Shown piece by piece: positions 1 to 10,415 of a stretch of 64,000 bases of DNA. Source of the DNA: Nannocystis punicea (GTDB taxonomy: Bacteria > Myxococcota_A > Polyangia > Nannocystales > Nannocystaceae); the NCBI RefSeq assembly GCF_026965555.1, contig NZ_CP114040.1, positions 12,731,501-12,795,500 on the forward strand. The letters are read 5' to 3'. Position 1 is the stretch's first letter. Each line of letters opens with the position of its first letter. Position numbers and translations under genes: made by a program. The notes under the pieces were generated by a model. That model did no database searches and was not told where the DNA came from. It saw only the letters and a list, made by a program, of their open reading frames with translations.

Positions 1-125
1 AGACGCGGCGCAGGGCGTTGCGAGGAGCGGGACACCCGCGAGCGGGTGGGTGAGGCGTGAGTCGTGGCGGGGGGCGAGGGGCATGTGCTTGCTCGCGGGC
101 GGACGAGGGGCTATGCCCCCCGGCG

Positions 126-371
126 ATGCTGCAGAACGCACTCGTCCGTGTCCCCACCGAGGACCTCAAGCGGCTGCTGGCGCTGCTCCACCGCGGAGAG
201 CTGCAGTGCCCGCTGACGCCGGTCGAGGTGACGCGGTGCGGCTTCCAGATCCACATGGACGCGCTGCTCGGCCACCTGCGCGGGCTCGAGGCGCCGGCGG
301 TGCGGGCGGTGCTGACGGCGGTGCTGCTCGAGCGACAGGCGGCGCAGGAGCGGATGCCTCGCCTGGTCTGA
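126..371 (+). CDS. Hypothetical 81-aa protein
   Basis: Small soluble protein of unknown function. I start it at the ATG at 126 because the open frame upstream (from 57) is low-complexity Gly/Arg/Cys, whereas from MLQNALVRVPTEDLKRLL onward it looks like a normal helical protein rich in Leu, Val and Arg. No signal peptide, membrane segment or known motif is visible. A GGGGCAT/ATGCCCC inverted repeat lies just upstream (about 87-119) and may be a leader hairpin. A perfect CATGTC/GACATG hairpin follows the stop by 4 bases and probably ends the transcript. I do not recognise the family. Confidence 0.6.
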   Translation: MLQNALVRVPTEDLKRLLALLHRGELQCPLTPVEVTRCGFQIHMDALLGHLRGLEAPAVRAVLTAVLLERQAAQERMPRLV

Positions 372-375
372 AGGG

Positions 376-393
376 CATGTCTTGAGGGACATG
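376..393 (+). terminator. Hairpin after the 81-aa gene
   Basis: CATGTC, six-base loop, GACATG, four bases after the stop codon. It is a variant of the dispersed TGTCC/GGACA hairpin family of this window. No T-tract follows, so a terminator role is inferred from position only. Confidence 0.4.
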
Positions 394-669
394 TTGTAGG
401 TCGTTCGCGGCCGGCGAAGCGGCGTCACGAAGCGCGGGCCGCGACGATCGGCGTGAGGCGAGGTCGTCGCGACGAGCTCGGATGCCCGTGCGAGGGCGAC
501 TCGGAGCACCTCGCGCGGCGTCTCGCAGCAGCGCCGCGCCGGGAGCGTCACGGGTGATCGGCGCTCACGGCCGGGCGCAGTTCGAGAGCGAGCTTCGGGC
601 GCCGGTATGGCCGGCTTCGCGCCTGCATTGGCAGCCGCGCTCGCCGCCGGCCGCCGCTATCATCCGTCG

Positions 670-1761
670 ATGCGCTCCTGCCCGCACGCCCGGACGCTCC
701 TGGTCGGTATGTGCCTGGCGACCTGCCTGACGACCGCGCGCGCCGACGTCATGCCCGAGGCCGAATACGACGGTCAGGAGATCGGCGCGGTCACCGAGCT
801 CTCCGGCCTGTCGCGCTTCCCCGAGCATGTCTTCTACGTGTTCCCGGCGTACTGCACGGAGGCGCTGGCGAAGTTCACGGGGTCGCTCGAGTCCGGCGAC
901 GAGGATCCAGAGATCGATCCGCGGTTCTACTACGACGACAAGAACGACGGCCGGCCCAATTACCTGGTCCTGAGCGACGGGCAGCTGCCCCGGTGGACCA
1001 GCGGGGACACTCCCTGCATCTCCTCGACCCTCTATTCCGTGGCGCGCGAGGTCGCGGCCGGCGTCGATCTCGCGGCCATGCCGCTCGCGGAGATGCACCG
1101 CTTCTTCACCGAGGACCCGCGGGTGTTCCGCAGCGACTTCGAGTTTCAGGGTTCTCCTCTGTACGCGCCGAAATACTCGCGGCTGCGCGCGGTCCACGAG
1201 GCGGTCCGGATCGTTCGCGTCGGGCCGACCGAGCTCGACGCCGTCCTCGACGCCGCCACGTATCGCTTCGAAGACGGCACCGAACAGACGCTCAAGCTCG
1301 CCCACACGGAGCGCCCCGCGCTCCCGTTCAAGCCGCTCAAGCCGGAGAAGATCGCCAAGTACGCCGACAAGTACGCCAAGTGGGAGGCCCGCCAACCACT
1401 CGAGCCGCCTCCTGCACCGCAGCTCCCCGCGAGCGAAGACCTCGCCGCCGAACCGGTTGCCGAACCAGCCGCCGACGCGACCGCCGGAGCGGACGCTCCA
1501 GTCGTTCCGCCGCCCGCCGAGGCGCCCGCGGTCGACCTCGTCGCCTCGGCGCCGGCCCCTGCACCCGCTCCCGTCGCTCCCGCGCCCGCTTCGCCGCTGG
1601 AGCCCGAATTCGCGGCGCCTGGTGAGGATGTCCCCGAGGACATGGATGAAGAGGCAGCTCCGACCTCGGATCCCGCCTGGCCGCTGGGCGCCGCGATCGC
1701 GGGAGGTCTGGCGCTCGTCGTCGTCGTCGCGCTGACGCGTCGGGCACGAGCCGGCGGCTGA
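670..1761 (+). CDS. Exported protein with C-terminal membrane anchor
   Basis: Predicted 363-aa envelope protein of unknown function. Starting at the ATG at 670 gives a signal peptide (residues 1-25, cleavage likely after TARA) followed by the mature start DVMPEAEYDG. Residues ~26-245 form an acidic globular domain with two Cys; residues ~255-330 are a Pro/Ala/Glu-rich linker; the end is one hydrophobic helix followed by RRARAGG. That linker-helix-Arg plan resembles C-terminal sorting tails of surface proteins, but the Cys of the MYXO-CTERM signal is absent. A perfect TGTCC-CCGA-GGACA hairpin sits in frame at 1629-1642. The last 39 codons are duplicated in tandem downstream. Confidence 0.85.
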   Translation: MRSCPHARTLLVGMCLATCLTTARADVMPEAEYDGQEIGAVTELSGLSRFPEHVFYVFPAYCTEALAKFTGSLESGDEDPEIDPRFYYDDKNDGRPNYLVLSDGQLPRWTSGDTPCISSTLYSVAREVAAGVDLAAMPLAEMHRFFTEDPRVFRSDFEFQGSPLYAPKYSRLRAVHEAVRIVRVGPTELDAVLDAATYRFEDGTEQTLKLAHTERPALPFKPLKPEKIAKYADKYAKWEARQPLEPPPAPQLPASEDLAAEPVAEPAADATAGADAPVVPPPAEAPAVDLVASAPAPAPAPVAPAPASPLEPEFAAPGEDVPEDMDEEAAPTSDPAWPLGAAIAGGLALVVVVALTRRARAGG

Positions 1762-2130
1762 TCGCGGCAGACATGGCACGAGATGGGGGCACTTTGGCCG
1801 CTGGGAGCTGCGATCGCGGGAGTCCTGGGGCTGGTCGCCGTCGTCGCGCTGACGCGTCGGCCGCGAGACGGCGGCTGATCGCGGCAGACATGGCACGAGA
1901 TGGGGGGACTTTGGTCGTTGGGCGCCGCGATCGCGGGAGTCCTGGGGCTGGTCGCCGTTGGCGCGCTGACGCGTCGGGCGCGAGCCGGCGGCTGATCGCG
2001 GCAGACATGGCACGAGATGGGGGGCACTTTGGCCGCTGGGAGCTGCGATCGCGGGAGTCCTGGGGCTGGTCGCTGTCGTCGCGCTGACGCGTCGGGCGCG
2101 AGCCAGCGGCTGATCGCGGCAGACATGGCA
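1678..2130 (+). repeat. 117-bp tandem repeat of the gene 3' end
   Basis: The 3' end of the preceding gene plus about 30 bases beyond its stop is repeated downstream with a 117-bp (39-codon) period. The marker ATCGCGGCAGACATGG lies at 1761, 1878 and 1995, then at 2113 (118 bp) with divergence. Each copy re-encodes the hydrophobic tail (IAGVLGLVAVVALTRR) and its own stop, so the copies are not a continuous coding sequence. Two copies carry base changes, so the duplication is not very recent. Confidence 0.9.
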
Positions 2131-2292
2131 GGTCACTGGATTCACCGCCGAGGTACCGGTCGCGTCGCGACGGCAGTCGCGGACGGTATGGGCTACGGAC
2201 GGCGAGTTCAGTGAAATCATGTCGCGGCATCCTCCGCGGGCGCTTCACCGCCGGATCGGCCCGGGAAACGGTTCGGCTGCGACCATTTTAAA

Positions 2293-2333
2293 AAGACATG
2301 CCCCTGAGGTCATGTCCTCGGGGGCATGTTCTT
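2293..2333. terminator. Long hairpin between convergent units
   Basis: Near-perfect inverted repeat: AAGACATGCCCCTGAGG pairs with CCTCGGGGGCATGTTCTT around a short loop. It contains a one-mismatch member of the TGTCC-N4-GGACA family. It lies 14 bases beyond the ettA stop and downstream of the convergent repeat region, a position that suits a bidirectional terminator. Confidence 0.65.
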
Positions 2334-2346
2334 CAAGGAAGAAAGC

Positions 2347-4026
<1,680 letters not shown>

Positions 4027-4301
4027 GCCGTGACGACTCCTGGAGCGCCCTGCGGGCGCGGGGCGGGAGGATAGCAGAGGCGCGGGCGAGCAACCGCGGC
4101 CGCGAGCGGCGGCAGTTGCGAGCCCCGCCGGCCGCGACCGGCGCGAGCGCGGGCCGGCCTCGGTCCGGGCGGCCCCCGGGGCCCGCAGGCGTGCTCGTCC
4201 GCATTTTCCCGGGCTGCGCGGCGAACCGGCGGCGCGCCGGGCGGGAGATCGCCGGAAGGGCTTGCGGCCGGGGCCGATGCGCACCCATCATCCCCCGCGA
4301 G

Positions 4302-6308
4302 ATGAGCCAGACGACGGAAGCAGATGTGGTCAAGCCGGCGGCGCCGGTGGCGGTCGAGGTGCCGGTGGGCGTCGAGCCCGACGCGAGCAAGCGCTCGGCG
4401 CAGGCGCAGGCGCTCGCGGTCGAGACGTCGTTCAAACGCTACGGCATCAACCGCTGGGGCAGCGCGTTCATCCGCGCCAGCAACGAGGGCCACCTGGTGT
4501 TCGCGGCGCCGAACTCGCCGGCGGTCGACCTGTTCGCGCTGTCGCAAGAGCTGGCCCGCCGCGGCATCCGCACGCCCTACGTGGTCCGCTTCCCGACGAT
4601 GATCGAGAACCAGATGGGCACGCTGAAGGACGGCTTCGCCAAGGCGATCGCCGACAACAGCTACGAGGGCAAGCACATCGGCGTGTACCCGCTGAAGGTC
4701 AACCAGCGCCGCAGCGTGGTCGACACGGTGGTCAAGGCGCGCGAGAAGTTCAACTACGGGCTCGAGGCCGGCTCGAAGCCGGAGCTGCTGCTGGCGATGG
4801 CCCAGCCGCCGCTCAAGGGCTCGCTCCTGGTCTGCAACGGCTACAAGGACCGCGAGTTCATGCGCATGGCCTTCCACGCGGCCGAGCTCGGGCACCACAC
4901 GATCATCGTGCTCGAGAGCACCCGCGAGGTCCGCCGCTACCTCGACGTCTACCAGGAGCAGGACTGGACGGCGAAGCCCGAGGTCGGCATGCGCGCCAAG
5001 CTGTACAGCCGCGGCAGCGGCCGCTGGCAGAGCTCCGGCGGCGAGAGCAGCAAGTTCGGCCTGACGACCAACGAGCTGCTGGCGGTGGTGCGCGAGCTGA
5101 CGGCCGCGGGGATGGTCGAGCAGCTGTCGCTGCTGCACTTCCACATCGGCTCGCAGATCACCCAGATCAAGCGGATCAAGACGGCCGTCCGCGAGGGCGC
5201 CCGCATCTACGCCGAGCTGCAGCAGCTGGCGCCGCAGCTGCGCTACCTCGACCTCGGCGGCGGCATCGGCGTCGACTACGACGGCTCGCGCACGTCGTAC
5301 CCGTCGTCGGCCAACTACTCGCTCGAGGAGTACGCGTCGCAGGTGGTGTTCGAGGTGATCGAGGCCTGCCGCGAGGTCGGGGCCCGCCAGCCGACGCTGC
5401 TCACCGAGTCGGGCCGCGTGGTGGTGGCCAACCACGCGGTGACGATCGCCGACCTGCGCGAGGTCCAGGGCGAGCTGCTGCCGGTGCCCGAACCCGGCGA
5501 AGACGAGCACCGCCTGGTCCACGAGCTGCGCAGCACGCTCGAGAGCCTCAACATCAAGAACGTCGAGGAGTACTTCCACGACGCGATCGACTACCGCGAC
5601 GAGTGCCTGCAGCTGTTCTCGCGCGGCTACCTGAGCCTGCAGGACCGCGCCAGCGCGGAGGGCCTGTTCGGACGGATCCGCAACAAGGTCAAGCAGATCG
5701 TCGAGCCGATGCCGCACCCGCCCGAGGAGATCGTCGACTTCCTCGGCAAGGCGCACCAGAAGTACCTGGTGAACTTCTCGATCTTCCAGAGCATCCCCGA
5801 CGCGTGGAGCATCGACCAGGTGTTCCCCACAGCGCCGCTGTCCCGCCACGGCGAGAAGCCGACCATCAACGCGCAGATCGTCGACATCACCTGCGACTCC
5901 GACGGCTGCGTCGAGACGTTCGCCCACCCCGACGAGAACATGCCGTACCTGCCGCTCCACGAGCGCCGCGGCTCGGACGAGAAGTACTACCTGGGGTTCT
6001 TCATGACCGGCGCGTACCAGGACAGCCTGGCCAACGTGCACAACCTGTTCGCCCGCTGCCACGAGGTCATCCTCCGCAACCCCGACGACGACATGGTCCT
6101 GCCGGGCAGCGAGCGCGTCGAGCTCGGCGAGAACTTGACGTTCGAGATCAAGATGGGCGCGACCTGCGAAGACGTGCTGTCGGCGATGGACTTCGACGTC
6201 GAGCGCATGACCCGCTGGCTCCGCGACCGCCACCTGGCGGTCGAGACGACGCTCGGCGAGTCCTGGCTGCTCGGGGTGCTGCAGAGCTATCCGTATCTGT
6301 CGCGCTGA
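4302..6308 (+). CDS. speA: Biosynthetic arginine decarboxylase
   Basis: PLP enzyme converting arginine to agmatine, the first step of the agmatine route to putrescine and spermidine; fold III decarboxylase, cytosolic. Starting at ATG 4302 (MSQTTEADVV) gives 668 aa against ~658 for E. coli SpeA. The PLP lysine is K132 in GVYPLKVNQR. Family blocks seen: SKFGLTTNELLAVV, LSLLHFHIGSQ, YLDLGGGIGVDYDGS and the C-terminal ITCDSDG with the acidic residues that bind substrate. The upstream 180 bases to 4116 are open but compositionally unlike the enzyme. It appears to be a single-gene unit. Confidence 0.97.
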   Translation: MSQTTEADVVKPAAPVAVEVPVGVEPDASKRSAQAQALAVETSFKRYGINRWGSAFIRASNEGHLVFAAPNSPAVDLFALSQELARRGIRTPYVVRFPTMIENQMGTLKDGFAKAIADNSYEGKHIGVYPLKVNQRRSVVDTVVKAREKFNYGLEAGSKPELLLAMAQPPLKGSLLVCNGYKDREFMRMAFHAAELGHHTIIVLESTREVRRYLDVYQEQDWTAKPEVGMRAKLYSRGSGRWQSSGGESSKFGLTTNELLAVVRELTAAGMVEQLSLLHFHIGSQITQIKRIKTAVREGARIYAELQQLAPQLRYLDLGGGIGVDYDGSRTSYPSSANYSLEEYASQVVFEVIEACREVGARQPTLLTESGRVVVANHAVTIADLREVQGELLPVPEPGEDEHRLVHELRSTLESLNIKNVEEYFHDAIDYRDECLQLFSRGYLSLQDRASAEGLFGRIRNKVKQIVEPMPHPPEEIVDFLGKAHQKYLVNFSIFQSIPDAWSIDQVFPTAPLSRHGEKPTINAQIVDITCDSDGCVETFAHPDENMPYLPLHERRGSDEKYYLGFFMTGAYQDSLANVHNLFARCHEVILRNPDDDMVLPGSERVELGENLTFEIKMGATCEDVLSAMDFDVERMTRWLRDRHLAVETTLGESWLLGVLQSYPYLSR

Positions 6309-6758
6309 TTCGCGGGCGAGGCTGCATCGAGACACGGCGATCGTCTTCCGCGGCGATCGTCGTGTCTTCGCGGGCTGCGGCGATCGGCTTCGCGGCGATC
6401 GTCCCGTCTTCGCGGGGCGGGGCCGCGGCGATCGTCGTGGGGCGGACGGGAGGCGGCGCAGCGGGTCGTTGTCGCGACGCCGGACCTGCCATGCCACGTG
6501 CTCGACGCCGATGAATTTCTGGGCTTGTTCGTCGATCGGCTCGGCGTCTCCGCGCGAGGCATGGGGCCCCGGCTGCGTCCCACTGCGCCGCCTCCCGTCC
6601 GCCTGCAGAGAGCGTGGTGGGCCCCGCTTGTCGCCGGGCGACGAAGGTCGAGCTCGAGCGCAACTGCGGCGGTCCGGGCAGCAGGAGGCGGTCGTACGTG
6701 GGATGTCCCAGGTCTTAGTGGAGTGGGATCTTCGTCGAGCAGGTCGAGCGCGAGCGGG
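6309..6758. other. Intergenic stretch with GGCGATCG repeats
   Basis: No convincing gene. Between about 6335 and 6440 there are five copies of GGCGATCG, most within a degenerate unit resembling CGGCGATCGTC-TTCGCGG, so the stretch can form many short GC hairpins. From about 6480 to 6758 some frames are open on both strands, but none has protein-like composition or a ribosome site. Confidence 0.5.
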
Positions 6759-7439
6759 CTATTGCGGCGGCGTTGGGAACATGAGGCGGTCGCACGTCAG
6801 GCGCGCGGCGGTCCTTCGCTTGTTGCGGCGGGCGTCGTCGTGGAGCACTTCGATGCCCTGCGAGGTCACGGTGAGCACCGGCGCGACGTGGACAGGGCCG
6901 ATGGCCGCGGCGCCGAGGACCTGCGCGGATTCGGTGAGCAACGCGACGAAGCCGTGGGGATGACGCGTCGCGCCGTGGCGCGCGATCGGGGACAGGGCCC
7001 AGCTCACGGCCACTCCTCCGGGCCACCAGGCGAGGTGCGCGTGCCAGATCGTCCACGTGTTCGGATCGGGGTAGCGGGCGACGAGCACCGCCGGGCCGAC
7101 CTGCCGGAGCTGCGCGTCGAAGCGGACGAGGGACAGGCGCAGGCCGTCGAGGGCCTCCGCGACATACAGCGCGATCGTTCCGGTGTCGGTGCGCCGGCTC
7201 GCCTTCCACCGTCCCGTGCCCGCGAGGTCCGAAGGCAGGCCCTCGCCTTCGATGGGACCGACGAGCGGCGTGTCGGCTTCGAATCGGCGGAGCTGGGTGT
7301 AGCGCGGGCAGCTCTGGCTCTGCGGGAGCGGGGGCACCGGCGCGGGCACAGGTGGAGTGCAGGCGGCGACGATGACCAGCGCGAGCCCGACGAGGCGGCG
7401 GGGCTCGGGTCCACGAGAGCGTCGGGGGGCGTTCGTCAC
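6759..7439 (-). CDS. Putative lipoprotein, 226 aa
   Basis: Predicted outer-envelope lipoprotein of unknown function. The N-terminus is basic (RRSRGPEPRR), then hydrophobic LVGLALVIVAAC with a lipobox-like AAC, then a Pro-rich spacer. The mature part has a repeated strand-type layout (IALYVAEALDGLRLSLVRFD; WHAHLAWWPGGVAVSWAL) that suggests a beta-propeller-like or WD-type fold, which is inference. It lies divergent to the 164-aa lipoprotein gene at 7600. No catalytic motif recognised. Confidence 0.75.
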   Translation of the reverse strand: MTNAPRRSRGPEPRRLVGLALVIVAACTPPVPAPVPPLPQSQSCPRYTQLRRFEADTPLVGPIEGEGLPSDLAGTGRWKASRRTDTGTIALYVAEALDGLRLSLVRFDAQLRQVGPAVLVARYPDPNTWTIWHAHLAWWPGGVAVSWALSPIARHGATRHPHGFVALLTESAQVLGAAAIGPVHVAPVLTVTSQGIEVLHDDARRNKRRTAARLTCDRLMFPTPPQ

Positions 7440-7599
7440 TCGAACCCGGGGACAACGTACCGGGAGTCGTCCGCGAGTTCCACCATCGGCCGCGACGAGG
7501 CGATGCTAGGGGCGACGGGCGGGATGAACGAGGAGGCGTGGGGCGTCGAGCGCGAGGGGGAGCTCCGATGCTACCGTCCGGGGCGCGGCGCGAGGGGCG

Positions 7600-8094
7600 A
7601 TGAATCATCACGACGGACGACGGCGACGGGTGCGAGGCAGGGGCGCGGCGATGCTCGCCGGACTGGTGATCGGGTGCGGTGCGGAGGATGTCGAGCGCGC
7701 TTCGCCGGCGTCCGCGAGCGCGCCGCAGGTCGCAGGTGAGGTTGTGGGGCCTGCGGCGCGGGTCGAGCGGGATGCGAGGGCCGGCGAGGATGACGGGCCG
7801 GAGGCCGAGGGCGCGACGCCTGGTCCGGCGGCGCCGGGGACGGGGCGCGACGAGTACGACTCGCTGCCGATCGACTGCGAGGGCGCGATCGCGTCGCGGC
7901 AGGAGGACGAACGGACGATCGTGTACATCACGCCGACGCAGAAGGACAGCGCCCGGCCCGGTCAGTGGGTGCACTGCGCGTGGAAAGATCGGCCGCCGTC
8001 GTCGGCGTGCGAGGTGCTCGACATCGTCGACGGCGGGATGCTCGAGGCGAGCTGCGGAGAGGTGAAGCCCGGCTCTCGTCGACCGCCGAAGTGA
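7600..8094 (+). CDS. Putative small lipoprotein, 164 aa
   Basis: Unknown function. A basic start (HHDGRRRRVRGRG) precedes a short hydrophobic stretch AAMLAGLVIGCG whose Cys fits a lipobox. The middle is low-complexity Ala/Glu/Pro linker (~30-85). The C-terminal ~75 residues are compact with four Cys (DCEGAI, VHCAWK, ACEVLDI, ASCGEV), probably two disulfides. First of two like-oriented lipoprotein genes. The 117-base gap to the next gene holds no clear terminator. Confidence 0.75.
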   Translation: MNHHDGRRRRVRGRGAAMLAGLVIGCGAEDVERASPASASAPQVAGEVVGPAARVERDARAGEDDGPEAEGATPGPAAPGTGRDEYDSLPIDCEGAIASRQEDERTIVYITPTQKDSARPGQWVHCAWKDRPPSSACEVLDIVDGGMLEASCGEVKPGSRRPPK

Positions 8095-8211
8095 GCACCT
8101 GTCGAGCTCGAGGCGCGGGTGCCGAGACCGATCCCGGCCAGCATGTCGCTGGTACAGCGATCGCGGCGCGCCGACTCGCGGTCGTGCCGGATCGGGAGTA
8201 CCCTGCGTGAC

Positions 8212-9297
8212 GTGAGCCGGACGGCGGCCGTGAGATGGGCGAGCGCGATCGCTGCGGGGTTCGTGGCTTCGGCCTGCGCGCGGGGAAAGCCGGAGGCGGA
8301 GACGGCGGCACCGCCCGCGGCCGCGACCCCAAAACAGACGCCGGCGCCGGCCGTACCGGCAGCAGCCGTGATCGACGCGAGGCAGCCGGGGCGCCTCGCG
8401 GCGTATCTGGTGCCCGACGCTGCCCAGCGATTCAGGCGCCGGGCGTGGGTGGCGAAGCTCGGGGAGCTGCGACTGTCGCCAGACGGGCCCGTGGTCGCGA
8501 GCGGACCCGGGGCGACGACGGAGGAGATCGAGCTGGTGGTGGTGGAGGAAGGGGCGCGGGTCGGCGCGGTGCTCGAGGAGAGCGGGTTTCAGCAGCTGAT
8601 CTACGTGGACCCGGCCGACCTGGCGGACGTGGTGACCCGCGAGGTCAAGCTGGCCGCCGAGTTCGATCGGGCGCCCGCCGCCGACGATGTGGGCGTCACT
8701 CTGCACATCGGCGCGCGCCCCGAGGTGCTCGAGCGTCGCAACTCGATGGTGAGAGTGTCGGGCAGCTGCGAGGGGTTCGAATACGAGGGCTGGATGCCGG
8801 GCGACGCGCTCGGCCGGGTGTTCGACGGCCAGGAGGAGCGCGGGGCGGAGTCCGATGCCTTCCTCGCCTCCGACGGCGAACTGTTCGTGGCGCCGGGCGG
8901 GGCGCGCCTGGCTCGCTTCTACTCGGAGCTCTACGAGACGCGAGAATTCGAGCACGATGTGCGGCGGCTCGGCCGACCTCTCCGCGGCTTCCAGAAGGTC
9001 GAGCACCAGAGCTGGTTCTGCACGGTGCGCGGGTGGGCCAGGCTCGCCGACGTGGCGAGAGAGGGCGAGGGCAACGACGTCTGGGGCGGGCTGACCTCCC
9101 CGCCGACGTGCGACCCGAAGGCGGGCACGGTGCTCCTGCCCGCGGGCGTGTGGCTGCGACACGCGGGCTCGCAGGTCGTGTTCGCCACCAGCGCGCACTC
9201 GCTGTGGCTCGCTCGAGTGGTCGGGTCGGCCGACGAGCGGCTCTGCCTCTCGACGCCCTGGGGGCCGCTCGAGGTCCAGCCCCTGCTGACGCTGTAG
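8212..9297 (+). CDS. Putative lipoprotein with SH3-like segment, 361 aa
   Basis: I choose the GTG at 8212 because it gives a proper lipoprotein signal (VSRTAAVRWASAIAAGFVASAC); the ATG at 8119 would add 31 Arg/Ser-rich residues ahead of it. An Ala/Pro linker follows to ~residue 65. Around residues 165-215 the pattern (VTLHIGARPEVLERR, then EGWMPGDALG) resembles bacterial SH3-like repeats that sit at the cell wall. The C-terminus has paired strands and Cys (SWFCTVRGW; PPTCDPKAG; LCLSTPWG). Function unknown; envelope location inferred. Confidence 0.75.
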   Translation: MSRTAAVRWASAIAAGFVASACARGKPEAETAAPPAAATPKQTPAPAVPAAAVIDARQPGRLAAYLVPDAAQRFRRRAWVAKLGELRLSPDGPVVASGPGATTEEIELVVVEEGARVGAVLEESGFQQLIYVDPADLADVVTREVKLAAEFDRAPAADDVGVTLHIGARPEVLERRNSMVRVSGSCEGFEYEGWMPGDALGRVFDGQEERGAESDAFLASDGELFVAPGGARLARFYSELYETREFEHDVRRLGRPLRGFQKVEHQSWFCTVRGWARLADVAREGEGNDVWGGLTSPPTCDPKAGTVLLPAGVWLRHAGSQVVFATSAHSLWLARVVGSADERLCLSTPWGPLEVQPLLTL

Positions 9298-9427
9298 CTC
9301 GTGACGGCGGCGTCACGCCTCGGCGAGCGCGCGTGACAGCGGCCGCGGATTGTTCGTCTCACAGCAACAATCGGTTCGCCGGCGGAGGGCTAGTGGCCGG
9401 TGCAGTCGGGGGTCATCGTTCTGCTCC

Positions 9428-9967
9428 ATGACGACTGCGACGAATGCCCCGACCCGCTGGACCATCGACACCTCTCACTCGAGCGTCGGCTTCAGCGTGC
9501 GCCACATGATGATTACCAACGTCCGCGGCGAGTTCAAGAAGTTCGCCGGCGAGGTGGTGCTCGACCCGCAGGACCCGAGCGTGAACGCGACGGTGGAGAT
9601 CGGGTCGATCCACACCCGCGAGGAGCAGCGCGACGCGCACCTGCGCAGCGCGGACTTCTTCGACGCCGAGAAGTACCCGACGATGACCTTCACGTCGAAG
9701 CGCGTGGCCCGCACGGGCGACGGCTACGACGTGGTCGGCGACCTGACGATCCGCGACCAGACGCGCGAGGTCGTGCTCAAGGTCGAGGACGTCACCGGCG
9801 AGACGGCCGATCCATGGGGCAACACCCGCATCGGTGCGTCGGCGAAGACGAAGATCCGCCGCTCGGAGTTCGGGATCACCTGGAACGCGTTGCTCGAGCT
9901 CGGCGGGGCGATGGTCGGCGACGAGGTGACGATCAACATCGAGGTCTCTCTGGTAAAACAGAAGTGA
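9428..9967 (+). CDS. YceI family lipocalin-like protein
   Basis: YceI proteins are small antiparallel beta-barrels that bind polyprenyl or other amphiphilic molecules. This 179-aa version has the family order: WTIDTSHSSVGFSVRHMMI at the N-terminus, the EFKKFAGEVVLDP strand pair, then RDAHLRSADFFDAEKYPTM and DLTIRDQTREVVL, ending with the SEFGITWNALLELGG region. No signal peptide is seen from ATG 9428, so it may be cytosolic as in many soil bacteria. It is followed after 5 bases by an OsmC-like gene, so the two are probably co-transcribed. Confidence 0.92.
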   Translation: MTTATNAPTRWTIDTSHSSVGFSVRHMMITNVRGEFKKFAGEVVLDPQDPSVNATVEIGSIHTREEQRDAHLRSADFFDAEKYPTMTFTSKRVARTGDGYDVVGDLTIRDQTREVVLKVEDVTGETADPWGNTRIGASAKTKIRRSEFGITWNALLELGGAMVGDEVTINIEVSLVKQK

Positions 9968-9972
9968 GACCC

Positions 9973-10371
9973 ATGACGATCCGCTCGACGAACGAGAGCC
10001 CCCCGCAGTTCCGCCAGGTCGTGTCGGTCGACGCGCACACGCTCCACGCCGACGTGAGCAGCGCGCTCGGCGGCGCGGACTCGGCGCCCGGCCCGCACGA
10101 CCTCTTCGACGCCTCGCTGGCGACCTGCAAGGCGCTGACCGCCTGCGTGTACGCCAAGTCGCGGGGCATCGCCCTCGAGCGCGTGACGGTAGAGGTCGAG
10201 CGCGACGACACGCAGGAGCGCCAGGGCACCTATGTGCTGAGCGTCAAGCTCGCCTTCGAGGGCGCGCTCTCCGACGCCGACAAGCACAAGTTGCACGAGA
10301 CGGTCCTGCGCTGCCCGATCCACAAACTGATGACGACCTCGACGGTGGACATCCGTCAGTCGCTCGCCTGA
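9973..10371 (+). CDS. OsmC/Ohr family protein
   Basis: 132-aa member of the OsmC/Ohr thiol peroxidase superfamily, which reduces organic hydroperoxides or serves sulphur metabolism. The expected first Cys is C52 in SLATCKALTACVY and the second is in LRCPIHKLM near the C-terminus. The PHDLFDASLATC block is the typical helix start. No signal peptide. With yceI 5 bases upstream and pirin 45 bases downstream this looks like an oxidative-stress transcription unit (inference). Confidence 0.9.
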   Translation: MTIRSTNESPPQFRQVVSVDAHTLHADVSSALGGADSAPGPHDLFDASLATCKALTACVYAKSRGIALERVTVEVERDDTQERQGTYVLSVKLAFEGALSDADKHKLHETVLRCPIHKLMTTSTVDIRQSLA

Positions 10372-10415
10372 CCCTTCGGACATCCAGTATAATTCGACGG
10401 CCAGGGAGCACAGCC

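Noticed and set aside
1..60. Possible 3' end of a gene ending at 58-60
   Set aside because: Only 19 open codons are visible and the composition is not decisive.
6498..7739. 413-codon plus-strand open frame
   Set aside because: After about 20 residues it is Arg/Gly-rich and lies antisense to the 226-aa lipoprotein gene.
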